A DNA stretch of 35,155 nucleotides from Aquificales bacterium. GTDB taxonomy: Bacteria; Aquificota; Aquificia; Aquificales; Aquificaceae. Position numbers and translations under genes: made by a program. This document shows, one piece after another, positions 6,826 to 17,188 of this stretch (position 1 is the first letter of the stretch; the number at the start of each line of letters is the position of its first letter). The notes under the pieces were generated by a model. The model was not told where the DNA came from. It was given only the letters and a program-made list of their open reading frames with translations, and made no database searches. The stretch spans positions 1 through 35,155 of the forward strand of contig JALWBR010000017.1 in assembly GCA_027037055.1 (NCBI GenBank), given 5' to 3'.

Positions 6826-8204
6826 TTTTGAAGTTTTTTCCTTCCTTTATCCTTCAGTATCTTAAGCTCAGCCCTTTCAACCGCAAGACTGCCTTCTGGG
6901 ACATCTTTGCTTATAACGGACCCTCCCGCTATGTAGCTGAAGCTCCCCACATTAATCGGTGCTATGAGAAGGGAGTTACTTCCTATGAATGCCTGTTCAC
7001 CTATGTTTGTTTTATGTTTTTTCTTGCCGTCGTAGTTTGCGGTCACCGTACCCGCTCCTATGTTAGTACCCTTTCCCACGGTTGCATCTCCGAGATAGCT
7101 GAGGTGCTTTGCCTTAACATCCTTTTCTATTACACACTTTTTAATTTCCACAAAGTTTCCTATATGACTGCCCTCGCCTATTACCGTATTTTCCCTTATG
7201 TGGGCGAATGGTCCCACCACCGCCCTTTCTTTAATGGTGCTATTCCTTATAAGGGTATAAGGTTCAATAACAGCCCCTTCTTCCACGACGGTGTTTTCAA
7301 GTATGGATCCGACACCCACAGAGGCGCCTTTACCTATCTTTGTTTTTCCTTTAAGGAAAGCGTAGGGAAATATTTCCACATCCCTATCTATTTCAACTTC
7401 TGGTTCTATCCATACCGTCTCCGGTGAATGTATGGTTATACCCTTTTCCATCCACTCAAGGTTTATCCTTATCCTGAGTACACTCTCCGCTATGGCAAGA
7501 TCAAGTCTTGTGTTTATACCCAATATTTCCGTCGGTTCGGACGCATTAAAAACCTTCACTATAAGACCCTTTTCCGCAAGGTAATTAAGGGCTTCCGTGA
7601 GATAGAGTTCACTCGTTACCTCGCTCGGTTTTATTGCCTTAAGCGCCTTTTCCGTATCGTCCCTTTTCAGGATATAAACACCGCTGTTAACCTCTTTTAT
7701 TTCTCTTTCCTTTTCCGTAGCATCCTTCTCTTCCCTTATGGCTACCAGATGATTCTCATCGTCCTTTATCACCCTACCGTATCCGTAAGGATTTTCAATT
7801 GACGCGGTCATTACAATCCCGGAAGGTCTTATGCCCTCGTACTCTTCTGTAAGGTTTAGGAAGGCTATCATGTTTTTTATAGTTTCTGGTTTTACAAGGG
7901 GAGTGTCTCCGTTTATTACAAAGAGATAACCTTGATAATCGCTACTTTGCTTTAAGAAACTTAAAAGGGCATCACCCGTGCCTCCCTTCGGATTCTCCTG
8001 ATAAACATAATCAACATCTTCCAAGTATTCCTTTATCTCCTCAGTAGCTTCACTTATAACGAGAGTTATATCCCTTACACCTCCCCTCCTCAGGTTATTT
8101 ACCGTATGCCAGATCACGGGTTTGCCGAGAAGGGGATGAAGGAGCTTTGATTTCTCACTTTTAAACCTCGTTCCCAAGCCCGCTGCTAATACAACACCTT
8201 TCAT
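6822..8204 (-). CDS. glmU: Bifunctional UDP-GlcNAc pyrophosphorylase / glucosamine-1-phosphate N-acetyltransferase
   Basis: GlmU makes UDP-N-acetylglucosamine, the precursor of peptidoglycan and lipid A. Residues 1-230 form the uridylyltransferase domain with the signature LAAGLGTRFKSEKSKLLHPL. The rest is a left-handed beta-helix of hexapeptide repeats with the acetyltransferase block HLSYLGDATVGKGTNIGAGT. At 460 residues the protein has the usual two-domain length. It lies 2 bp behind lpxA, which uses GlmU's product, with AAAGGG about 6 nt before the ATG. The neighbours lpxA (this operon) and lpxC (15 kb position) show an intact early lipid A pathway. Confidence 0.96.
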   Translation of the reverse strand: MKGVVLAAGLGTRFKSEKSKLLHPLLGKPVIWHTVNNLRRGGVRDITLVISEATEEIKEYLEDVDYVYQENPKGGTGDALLSFLKQSSDYQGYLFVINGDTPLVKPETIKNMIAFLNLTEEYEGIRPSGIVMTASIENPYGYGRVIKDDENHLVAIREEKDATEKEREIKEVNSGVYILKRDDTEKALKAIKPSEVTSELYLTEALNYLAEKGLIVKVFNASEPTEILGINTRLDLAIAESVLRIRINLEWMEKGITIHSPETVWIEPEVEIDRDVEIFPYAFLKGKTKIGKGASVGVGSILENTVVEEGAVIEPYTLIRNSTIKERAVVGPFAHIRENTVIGEGSHIGNFVEIKKCVIEKDVKAKHLSYLGDATVGKGTNIGAGTVTANYDGKKKHKTNIGEQAFIGSNSLLIAPINVGSFSYIAGGSVISKDVPEGSLAVERAELKILKDKGRKKLQK

Positions 8205-8206
8205 GA

Positions 8207-8995
8207 TCAGCCCTTTGCATCCTTGGGCACGCCTATCTGACTGTTTTCTATAAAGCTTATAAACTCTTCCACCTCTTTAATATTATTAAACCTGTTTTTT
8301 ACCTCCTTCATTGCCTCTTTAATGGGTCTGTCCTTCTTAAAGAGTTCTATATAAACCTGTTTTAATACGCTTATGGTTTCTTCATCAAAACCCCTGTTTT
8401 TAAGACCTTTTATGTTTATACCGTAAAGTAAGGCGTGCTGTCCCGAGGCTATGGTAAAGGGAGGAATATCCTTTGTAACTCCTGTTAAACCTCCTATCAT
8501 GCAATACTTTCCTATCTTTCTCCACTGTTGAACAGCGGATAAGCCTCCTATAAATGTGTATTCACCAACCTCTACATGACCCGCAAGGGCGGAACAGTTT
8601 GCCATTATCGTGCCCCGTCCAACTATACAGTCGTGGGCTACATGGGAGTAAGCCATTAGCATTACCTCATCCTCTACGACCGTTTTACCTATTCCTATGG
8701 CTGTACCGCGGTGTATAGTTACATACTCCCTTATAATAACCCTGTTTCCTATGGAAACTTCCGTTTCTTCCCCCCTGTACTTTAAATGTTGTGGCTCCTC
8801 ACCTATTACTGCACCGTCAAATATCCTGCAATCTTCTCCTATGGTTGTTATTCCCTTTATTGAAACCCTGCTTCCTATCTTTGTACCTTTGCCTATTTTT
8901 ATCCTTCCCTCAATAACGGTGTAAGGACCTATTTCCACATCCTCTCCTATTTCCACATCTCCCGTTATTATGCTCGTGGGATGTACCTTATACAT
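8207..8995 (-). CDS. lpxA: UDP-N-acetylglucosamine O-acyltransferase
   Basis: LpxA transfers a 3-hydroxyacyl chain from acyl carrier protein to UDP-GlcNAc, the first step of lipid A synthesis in the cytoplasm. The protein is a left-handed beta-helix (hexapeptide repeats such as IGEDVEIGPYTVI) with the catalytic histidine block AYSHVAHDCIVG and a helical C-terminus. From the ATG at 8995 it has 262 residues, the same as the E. coli enzyme. This ATG is preferred to the GTG at 8998 because the AAAGGGG sequence is then 7 nt away. The start overlaps the stop of the CinA-like gene (TGATG). Confidence 0.95.
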   Translation of the reverse strand: MYKVHPTSIITGDVEIGEDVEIGPYTVIEGRIKIGKGTKIGSRVSIKGITTIGEDCRIFDGAVIGEEPQHLKYRGEETEVSIGNRVIIREYVTIHRGTAIGIGKTVVEDEVMLMAYSHVAHDCIVGRGTIMANCSALAGHVEVGEYTFIGGLSAVQQWRKIGKYCMIGGLTGVTKDIPPFTIASGQHALLYGINIKGLKNRGFDEETISVLKQVYIELFKKDRPIKEAMKEVKNRFNNIKEVEEFISFIENSQIGVPKDAKG

Positions 8996-9897
8996 CACAT
9001 TTCCCCTTTAACAAATTTTCTGAGATTATTAAGGGCAACCTGCGATGCAAGAAATCTGTTTATATTCCTATTTGAATTAAATATCCTTTTATCTATCTTT
9101 ATCTCCTTGCCGTTGCCCACACCTATGTATGTAAGACCTTGAGGCTTACTCTCCGTACCTCCCGGACCCGCTATGCCCGTTACTCCTATACCTAAATCCG
9201 CATCTGTTGTTTCTATAGCCCCTATCACCATCTGCCTGCATACCTCCTCGGATACCGCCCCCTTTTCCCTTATTACCTTTTCATCAACATTCAAATATCT
9301 AACCTTAAAATCATTTGAGTAAACTATGAATCCTCCCAAAAACACATCAGAGCTACCAGGTACATTCACTATCCTTCCGCTTATTAAACCTCCCGTACAA
9401 CTTTCCGCTGTTACCAGAGTCTTCTTATGCTCTTTAAGGGTTTTAAGGACCGCCTCTTCCATACTTTCGTAATTATCAGCGTATATGTAACCTTTAAGGG
9501 ACTCCTTTAAGCTCGCGTAAGTTTCTTCATCCTCCGTGTATATATCTATACCCGACATGCTGAATTCAACCTCACATCTTTTCCCCCTTATTGCTTCAAT
9601 GAGGTGTTCCTTATCAATATCAAATAATCTTAAGATAAAGGGTACTTTGAGTGATCTAAGCATATCGTAGTTTCTCAACAAGGGATTATAAGGCATAAAT
9701 AGGGTGGAAGGATCGGAGAGGATTGTCTCCTTACATGCGGGATCTACCACTATGGATATACCGTCCCTTTCTTTAACAAAATCTTTTCTGAAAAATATGC
9801 CTCTTATCCTGTAGCCCTTTGAAGACAGTATATTTTTTAATTCGTAGATGTCTTCCTTTTCTGGGAAGGATCTTATAAAGTAAACATAACAATCCAT
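8995..9897 (-). CDS. CinA-like protein with intact PncC domain and reduced N-terminus
   Basis: The C-terminal half (from about 155) is a clear CinA C-terminal/PncC domain. It contains TAESCTGGLI with S166, IVYSNDFK with K198 (the Ser/Lys pair of NMN deamidase), the GAVSEE block and the GVTGIAGPGG loop. PncC converts nicotinamide mononucleotide to nicotinic acid mononucleotide in pyridine nucleotide salvage. Residues 85-150 match the KH-like middle domain of full CinA (VPFILRLFDID, then IYTEDEET). The first 80 residues are much shorter than the MoaB-like domain that should precede it, and no molybdopterin-binding-fold motif is seen; full CinA has about 410-430 residues against 300 here. The cofactor role is inferred from the family. 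Confidence 0.85.
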   Translation of the reverse strand: MDCYVYFIRSFPEKEDIYELKNILSSKGYRIRGIFFRKDFVKERDGISIVVDPACKETILSDPSTLFMPYNPLLRNYDMLRSLKVPFILRLFDIDKEHLIEAIRGKRCEVEFSMSGIDIYTEDEETYASLKESLKGYIYADNYESMEEAVLKTLKEHKKTLVTAESCTGGLISGRIVNVPGSSDVFLGGFIVYSNDFKVRYLNVDEKVIREKGAVSEEVCRQMVIGAIETTDADLGIGVTGIAGPGGTESKPQGLTYIGVGNGKEIKIDKRIFNSNRNINRFLASQVALNNLRKFVKGEM

Positions 9898-9907
9898 TGA
9901 GGGTTAA

Positions 9908-9916
9908 ATTATAACA
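9908..9916 (-). promoter_or_regulatory. Extended -10 box (TGTTATAAT) before the CinA-like gene
   Basis: On the minus strand TGTTATAAT forms an extended -10 element (TGnTATAAT) in the 23-bp gap after the TatD-radical SAM gene. The hexamer ends 10 bp before the ATG at 9897. No -35 match is present, which an extended -10 can tolerate. A transcript from here would have a leader of only about three bases. Confidence 0.5.
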
Positions 9917-9920
9917 TTGC

Positions 9921-11294
9921 TCAACCTACAACTTCGTAATATCTATATCTCCATTTTGCTCCCAGCTCCCTCGCAAGTTTTTCCGTCCTTTTCATATCAA
10001 CGCCGGGAAAGTCAACAGCGGTTACAGTTACCTCAAAACCCTCTTTAAGGGCTTCCTTTATAAATTCTATGGCTCTATAAAAGGCATCCGGTTGGGCGGG
10101 CATACATACCTTTTCGTAGGTTTCCCTGTCCGGTGCATTAAGGCTTACCGAAAATTCATCTACGGAACCTTTCAACTCCTTTAATTTCTCTTTGGGAAGA
10201 AAGGTAAACATAAGGCCGTTAGTATCAACCCTTATCTTCTTTGCTCCTCTTCTTTTAAGCTCTGAAGCAATGTATTTAAGGGCGTCATATCTCAAGGTGG
10301 GTTCTCCGTAACCGCAGAAAACAATCTCTTCGTAGTCCCCGGGATTTTTAATTTCTTTAAGCACCTCCTCCGGGGAAGGATCCCTGCTGACCCATACCCA
10401 GTATCCTTTAACCATAAAATTCCTTTCCCTTTCTCTCTGACAGAATACGCAGTGAAGATTGCATTTATTGGTAAGGTTTATATAAAGTTTATTGTTGATA
10501 ACATAAGTTATAGTATCCTTTCTTTTGTTGTTGCCCAGGTTAAAGATCAATTTTGCATTCTCCGATGTCATCCTTTCAATATCTTCAACAGAGGTATTGG
10601 AGAGCAACTCCGCCATGACACGGGCTATAAATTTTAAATTTGCGGGTTTGTTGGGTTTACCCCTTACCTGTTGAGGGGCTAAAAAAGGGCTGTCTGTTTC
10701 CATTAAAAGCCTTCTTGTAGGGGTTTTTTTAACCACATTCCTTAAATTACCCGCATTTTTATAGGTTATTATTCCCGAGTAGGATATATAAAACCCCAAA
10801 TCCACCGCTTTTTTCATAGCCTCAATATCTCCGGAAAAACAATGCATTATCCCTCCCACCTCATAAGCCTTTTCTTCTCTCAGTATTCTGAAGGTATCTT
10901 CCCACGCATTTCTCGTATGTATTATGAGGGGCAGACCCAACTCCCTTGCAAGATTTATATGCCACCTGAATACCTCCTTTTGCTTTTCGGGATCAGAGTA
11001 GTTCTTGTAATAATCAAGACCCGTTTCCCCTATTGCCTTTACCTTGTAATGTTTCAATGCCTGTTCTTTTAACCACTGCATGTCGTCTTGGGTAACCTTG
11101 TCAGCCTCATGGGGGTGAAAACCTATACCGCAGTATATGTGGGGATATTTTTCCGCTATATTTATCGCATTTATAGATGTCTTTTTGTCATAGCCTACGG
11201 TTATGAGATACTCAAAGGAGGGATCTTTTACCGTTTCTTCAAAATCTTCCCTTTTTAATAGATCAAGATGACAGTGGGTATCAATCATAGACAT
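9921..11294 (-). CDS. Fusion of TatD-family metal hydrolase and TatD-associated radical SAM domain
   Basis: Residues 1-255 form a TatD deoxyribonuclease-like TIM barrel with the metal ligands H7 and H9 (THCH), E90 (IGETGLDYY), H126 (LIIHTRN), H151 (MHCFSG) and D201 (METDSPFLAP). Residues 262-457 form a radical SAM domain with C278, C282 and C285 (CNLHCVFC), a CGYGEP block at 327-332 and a DTNG strand. The radical SAM part fits the TatD-linked family (TIGR04038), which in many genomes is a separate neighbouring gene. TatD proteins are nucleases linked to DNA repair or RNA turnover; the radical SAM partner's reaction is unknown. An ATG at 11288 is an alternative start. The gene heads the minus-strand run down to yicC. 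Confidence 0.9.
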   Translation of the reverse strand: MSMIDTHCHLDLLKREDFEETVKDPSFEYLITVGYDKKTSINAINIAEKYPHIYCGIGFHPHEADKVTQDDMQWLKEQALKHYKVKAIGETGLDYYKNYSDPEKQKEVFRWHINLARELGLPLIIHTRNAWEDTFRILREEKAYEVGGIMHCFSGDIEAMKKAVDLGFYISYSGIITYKNAGNLRNVVKKTPTRRLLMETDSPFLAPQQVRGKPNKPANLKFIARVMAELLSNTSVEDIERMTSENAKLIFNLGNNKRKDTITYVINNKLYINLTNKCNLHCVFCQRERERNFMVKGYWVWVSRDPSPEEVLKEIKNPGDYEEIVFCGYGEPTLRYDALKYIASELKRRGAKKIRVDTNGLMFTFLPKEKLKELKGSVDEFSVSLNAPDRETYEKVCMPAQPDAFYRAIEFIKEALKEGFEVTVTAVDFPGVDMKRTEKLARELGAKWRYRYYEVVG

Positions 11295-11309
11295 GTCTTG
11301 AGATAAATG

Positions 11310-11321
11310 ATTATATATACT
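11310..11321. promoter_or_regulatory. Back-to-back -10-like boxes in a divergent gene gap
   Basis: The 77-bp gap between the TatD fusion (minus) and the hemerythrin gene (plus) contains TATAAT on the minus strand (11315-11310) touching TATACT on the plus strand (11316-11321). They could serve the two divergent genes. No good -35 boxes were found, so this is a weak call. Confidence 0.3.
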
Positions 11322-11371
11322 AAGCTTCCGTTTATTCGGAGGTAAATGATTACAGTCATAAGGAGGTAGCT

Positions 11372-11824
11372 ATGAATCTTGTTGAAAGACTGTACGGTGA
11401 GCACGATGAACATGAGAAGAATATGAACATGCTATTGGCTGTTATTGATGAGGGAGGGGATATTCAAAAGCTTAAGGAAGCCTTTGAAAATTTTGCAAAG
11501 GAGCTTGAGTGTCATTTAAAGGAGGAAGAGGAAGCCCTTTTCCCAGAGCTTATTGAAAGACTCGGTCCTCAAGCCATGCCCGTTTATGTTATGCTTCAGG
11601 AACATGAGATGATGAGGGAGATAGTATCAAGGGTGAGGGAGCTTCATAGTAAGGGGGAAGGAGGAGAGGAATATATAAAACAGCTTATAGACATAGTGAG
11701 ACAGCATATAATGAAGGAGAACAATGTACTTTTCCAGATGGCAAGGCAGGTTATAGAACCCGATGTGCTTGAGATAAGGGACGAGATAGCGGAGAAGGTA
11801 AGAAAGGAGTTCGGTGTATCCTGA
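11372..11824 (+). CDS. Hemerythrin HHE domain protein
   Basis: This is a 150-residue all-helical, non-heme diiron protein of the hemerythrin HHE family. The expected ligands appear in order: HDEHEKN near the N-terminus, HLKEEEEALFPE in the second helix, QEHEMMRE in the third and HIMKENNVLF in the fourth. Such proteins bind O2 or NO, or protect iron-sulfur centres; which applies here is not shown by the sequence. A strong AAGGAGGT lies 4 nt before the ATG. The stop codon is followed immediately by the fmt ATG, so the two genes form one unit. Confidence 0.9.
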   Translation: MNLVERLYGEHDEHEKNMNMLLAVIDEGGDIQKLKEAFENFAKELECHLKEEEEALFPELIERLGPQAMPVYVMLQEHEMMREIVSRVRELHSKGEGGEEYIKQLIDIVRQHIMKENNVLFQMARQVIEPDVLEIRDEIAEKVRKEFGVS

Positions 11825-12733
11825 ATGATAGAAGTTCTTTTTATGGGTACTCCTTCCTTCGCGGTACCCTCTTTGCAAATCCTTTTAAAGGACACTTTTT
11901 TTAAAGTAAAGGCTGTTGTTACACAACCTGACAAGCCCGCGGGAAGGGGTAAAAGGCTGACACCTCCACCCGTTAAACTTATTGCTACAGAAAGAGGGAT
12001 TAAAGTGTTTCAACCTTTAAACAAGGAGGAGCTTAAAAATATTGTTGATGAGCTTAAGCCCGATCTTATAGTTGTCGTCGCCTACGGTATGATATTACCC
12101 CCCGAGGTTATATATAAACCACCTCACGGTGCGGTTAACCTGCATGCTTCCCTCCTCCCCAAGTACAGGGGTCCTGCCCCAATAGAGAGGGTTATCCTTG
12201 CGGGAGAGAAGGAGACGGGAAATACGGTTATGCTCATAAATGAAAGGATGGATGAGGGTGATATTTTATCTCAAGAGGTTATACCTATTGAACGGGAAGA
12301 CAACAGGCTTACCCTTGCTGAAAAACTTGCGGAAAGAGGGGCAAGGCTTCTAATAGAGACCATTAAGGAATGGGTGTCAGGCAATCTAAAACCCGTACCT
12401 CAAAAAGGTAAACCCACCTACGCTCCCCTTATAAGGAAGGAAGAGAAGAGGATATGTTGGAAGGCGGATGCTGAAAGTGTAAGGGATAGGATAAGGGCTT
12501 TCTTTCCGGATGCTTTCACCTTTTTTAGAAATATGAGAATAAAGATACTTAATACTGATGTGGTTGAAGGATACGGTTTCCCCGGGGAGATAATTGATGA
12601 TAGGGAGTTTATAGTTGCATGCGGTGAGGGGGCTTTGAAGATAAGGGAGCTTATATCACCTAAGGGTAAGAGGATAAGGGGAGAGGACTTTATGAGGGGT
12701 TACGGAAATATAAGGGGGGAAGTGCTAAAATAA
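11825..12733 (+). CDS. fmt: Methionyl-tRNA formyltransferase
   Basis: Fmt formylates Met-tRNA(fMet) with 10-formyl-tetrahydrofolate for translation initiation. The 302-residue protein has the N-terminal [10 protein letters not shown] and [12 protein letters not shown] blocks, and the catalytic core [16 protein letters not shown] with the expected Asn and His. The C-terminal OB-fold-like domain follows ([14 protein letters not shown] at the end). The ATG abuts the hemerythrin stop codon. Confidence 0.96.
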   Translation: MIEVLFMGTPSFAVPSLQILLKDTFFKVKAVVTQPDKPAGRGKRLTPPPVKLIATERGIKVFQPLNKEELKNIVDELKPDLIVVVAYGMILPPEVIYKPPHGAVNLHASLLPKYRGPAPIERVILAGEKETGNTVMLINERMDEGDILSQEVIPIEREDNRLTLAEKLAERGARLLIETIKEWVSGNLKPVPQKGKPTYAPLIRKEEKRICWKADAESVRDRIRAFFPDAFTFFRNMRIKILNTDVVEGYGFPGEIIDDREFIVACGEGALKIRELISPKGKRIRGEDFMRGYGNIRGEVLK

Positions 12734-12743
12734 AGTCTAATAA

Positions 12744-13610
12744 ATGAACAGGGAAGAGAGAATAATTCTTCTTCTGAACAAGTATCTTATTGATATATTT
12801 GGATATTTTAATGTCTACAAAGAAAAGAATACCTTCTTTATACCCATAGGTTCAACCGCACTGAGCGTTGAGGTTTACAAGGAGGATGAAGATATTTACA
12901 TACTTATGACATCCTTCGTTGCCTTCGGCTTGTCTCCGGAGAATGAGCTTTTGAGGTTTCTTCTTACGGAGAATACATCTCTGAAGGCAGGTGCTTTCGG
13001 TATTGTTTTTGAAAACGAGAGGATGGACATTATCTTAAGCCATACCCTGAGGGCTAAGGATATTAACAGGGAGCTACTTAAGTATGTCAGCTTGTATCTC
13101 GTTGAAAGGGCGGAGGAATATGGTAAGGAGATAATAACCGTCTTCGGCGGGCAGACTTTTAGGGAGTATATGTTGAGTGAGGAAAAGAAGAGGAAAGGTA
13201 AGCTTAAGATATTCCACGATACGATTGAGGTGGAAAAAAAGAAAATGGTTGTTGAACTATTCAGAATTGAAGAGGACAGATATGTTATATCCGGAAAGGT
13301 CGGGGAAAAGGAGGCTTTTTATATAGAAAAGTTTGGATCCCTTGAAGAGATACTTAATATGGAATCAGCCATAAAGAAGGCTATAACGGAAAGGAACATA
13401 AAGGAGATATGTAGGCTTATTAAATCTTACGAAAGGGAAGACACCATACTTTTCGGGGAGCTTTTGGGATTTAAGGAGGAAAAGATAAAAAAACTTAAGG
13501 AGATAGAGGAGAAGTTTAACATACTTTCAAACAGACTTATAAAGGGGGAGATAAGCAGGGAAACCTACAATAAGGAGATAAAGAAGCTTGAGAAGGAGTT
13601 TGAAGTTTGA
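12744..13610 (+). CDS. YbjN-like protein with coiled C-terminus and SHOCT-like tail (function unknown)
   Basis: I do not assign a function. Residues 1-130 fit the YbjN/type III chaperone-like fold in pattern: alternating strands, then NTSLKAGAFGIVFENE, a strand, a YVSLYLVERAEEYGKEI helix and VFGG. Residues 150-220 are charged and strand-rich. The last 60 residues are helical and very rich in Lys/Glu, ending in LIKGEISRETYNKEIKKLE, which resembles a SHOCT oligomerisation motif. No signal peptide or membrane segment is seen, so it is probably cytoplasmic. It lies 10 bp after fmt without a clear ribosome-binding site, and its stop overlaps the start of the hemD-like gene. Confidence 0.8.
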   Translation: MNREERIILLLNKYLIDIFGYFNVYKEKNTFFIPIGSTALSVEVYKEDEDIYILMTSFVAFGLSPENELLRFLLTENTSLKAGAFGIVFENERMDIILSHTLRAKDINRELLKYVSLYLVERAEEYGKEIITVFGGQTFREYMLSEEKKRKGKLKIFHDTIEVEKKKMVVELFRIEEDRYVISGKVGEKEAFYIEKFGSLEEILNMESAIKKAITERNIKEICRLIKSYEREDTILFGELLGFKEEKIKKLKEIEEKFNILSNRLIKGEISRETYNKEIKKLEKEFEV

Positions 13611-14320
13611 AAAGGAGGGTACTCCTTACAAGGGAGATAGGCGATATAGAGAAGGACAAGAAAGAGTTTTTAAGGAGGGGTATGGGGATTGTAAAATTGC
13701 CCCTTATAAAAACTGTGGATATACCCTTTACCTGTCCAGATAAGAATCCGGATTATATAGTGTTCCAGAGTAAAAGGGCTTTTGAGTACTTTGAGAAGAG
13801 GGCGGTAATTCCTCCGGATGCGATTATAATAGCGGTGGGTGAAAAGACTCGGAGGTTTATTGAAGATAAGGGCTACAAGGTTTCCTTGGTGCCGAAGGAT
13901 CAGAGGGCTGGGGGTATATGTGAGATCATGGAAACACAAAAGAGGGGGGTTGTATGGATACCGAGGGCTGAAGCGGGAAGGGAAGAGGCTATTTTATGCC
14001 TGCGCAGGATGGGTTTTACTGTTTTTCCCTTTCCCGTTTATAAGACATTCAATATTTATTACAAGCCTTCGGTATTCATTTGCAGGGTAAAAAGGGTTGA
14101 TGCGGTAGTTTTTGCAAGTCCTTCCGCGGTTGTTGGATTTTTTGAAAATTTTAAAAATTGCAGGGGTAACATAGATTTGCAAGACATCCTTATAGTTTCC
14201 ATTGGCAAAACCACCAAAACTTGCTTAGGGGATTACGGCATTGAAAAGGTTTTAACCCCTTCAAAACCAAGCATGGAAGCGGTTGCGGAGTATCTGGCGA
14301 ATATATGGCACGGTTCTTGA
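13607..14320 (+). CDS. hemD: Uroporphyrinogen-III synthase-like protein
   Basis: HemD cyclises hydroxymethylbilane to uroporphyrinogen III, the branch point of heme and siroheme synthesis. The family is very divergent; support here comes from the two-lobed pattern. It shows YIVFQSKRAFEYF and IAVGEKTRRFIEDKGY in lobe one, then VVFASPSAVVGFFE, VSIGKTTKTCLGDYGI and the KPSMEAVAEYL ending. The length of 237 residues is normal. The start is TTG at 13607, overlapping the preceding stop (TTGA), with GAAGGAG 8 nt upstream. A heme-rich organism, as the cytochrome genes in this window show, needs this step. Confidence 0.82.
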   Translation: MKRRVLLTREIGDIEKDKKEFLRRGMGIVKLPLIKTVDIPFTCPDKNPDYIVFQSKRAFEYFEKRAVIPPDAIIIAVGEKTRRFIEDKGYKVSLVPKDQRAGGICEIMETQKRGVVWIPRAEAGREEAILCLRRMGFTVFPFPVYKTFNIYYKPSVFICRVKRVDAVVFASPSAVVGFFENFKNCRGNIDLQDILIVSIGKTTKTCLGDYGIEKVLTPSKPSMEAVAEYLANIWHGS

Positions 14321-14322
14321 TA

Positions 14323-14328
14323 TATAAA
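14323..14328 (+). promoter_or_regulatory. TATAAA -10-like box before lpxC
   Basis: TATAAA lies in the 10-bp gap after the hemD-like gene, 8 bp before the in-frame ATG at 14337. No Shine-Dalgarno sequence precedes either ATG (14331 or 14337). If the box is used, the transcript would be leaderless and translation would start at 14337. This is weaker than the TATAAT cases in the window. Confidence 0.3.
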
Positions 14329-14330
14329 AA

Positions 14331-17159
<2,829 letters not shown>

Positions 17160-17188
<29 letters not shown>

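Noticed and set aside
6771-7427. Open frame of 218 codons on the plus strand
   Set aside because: It lies antisense to glmU and amrS, its product is rich in Phe, Tyr and Cys without any domain pattern, and both opposite genes are clear.
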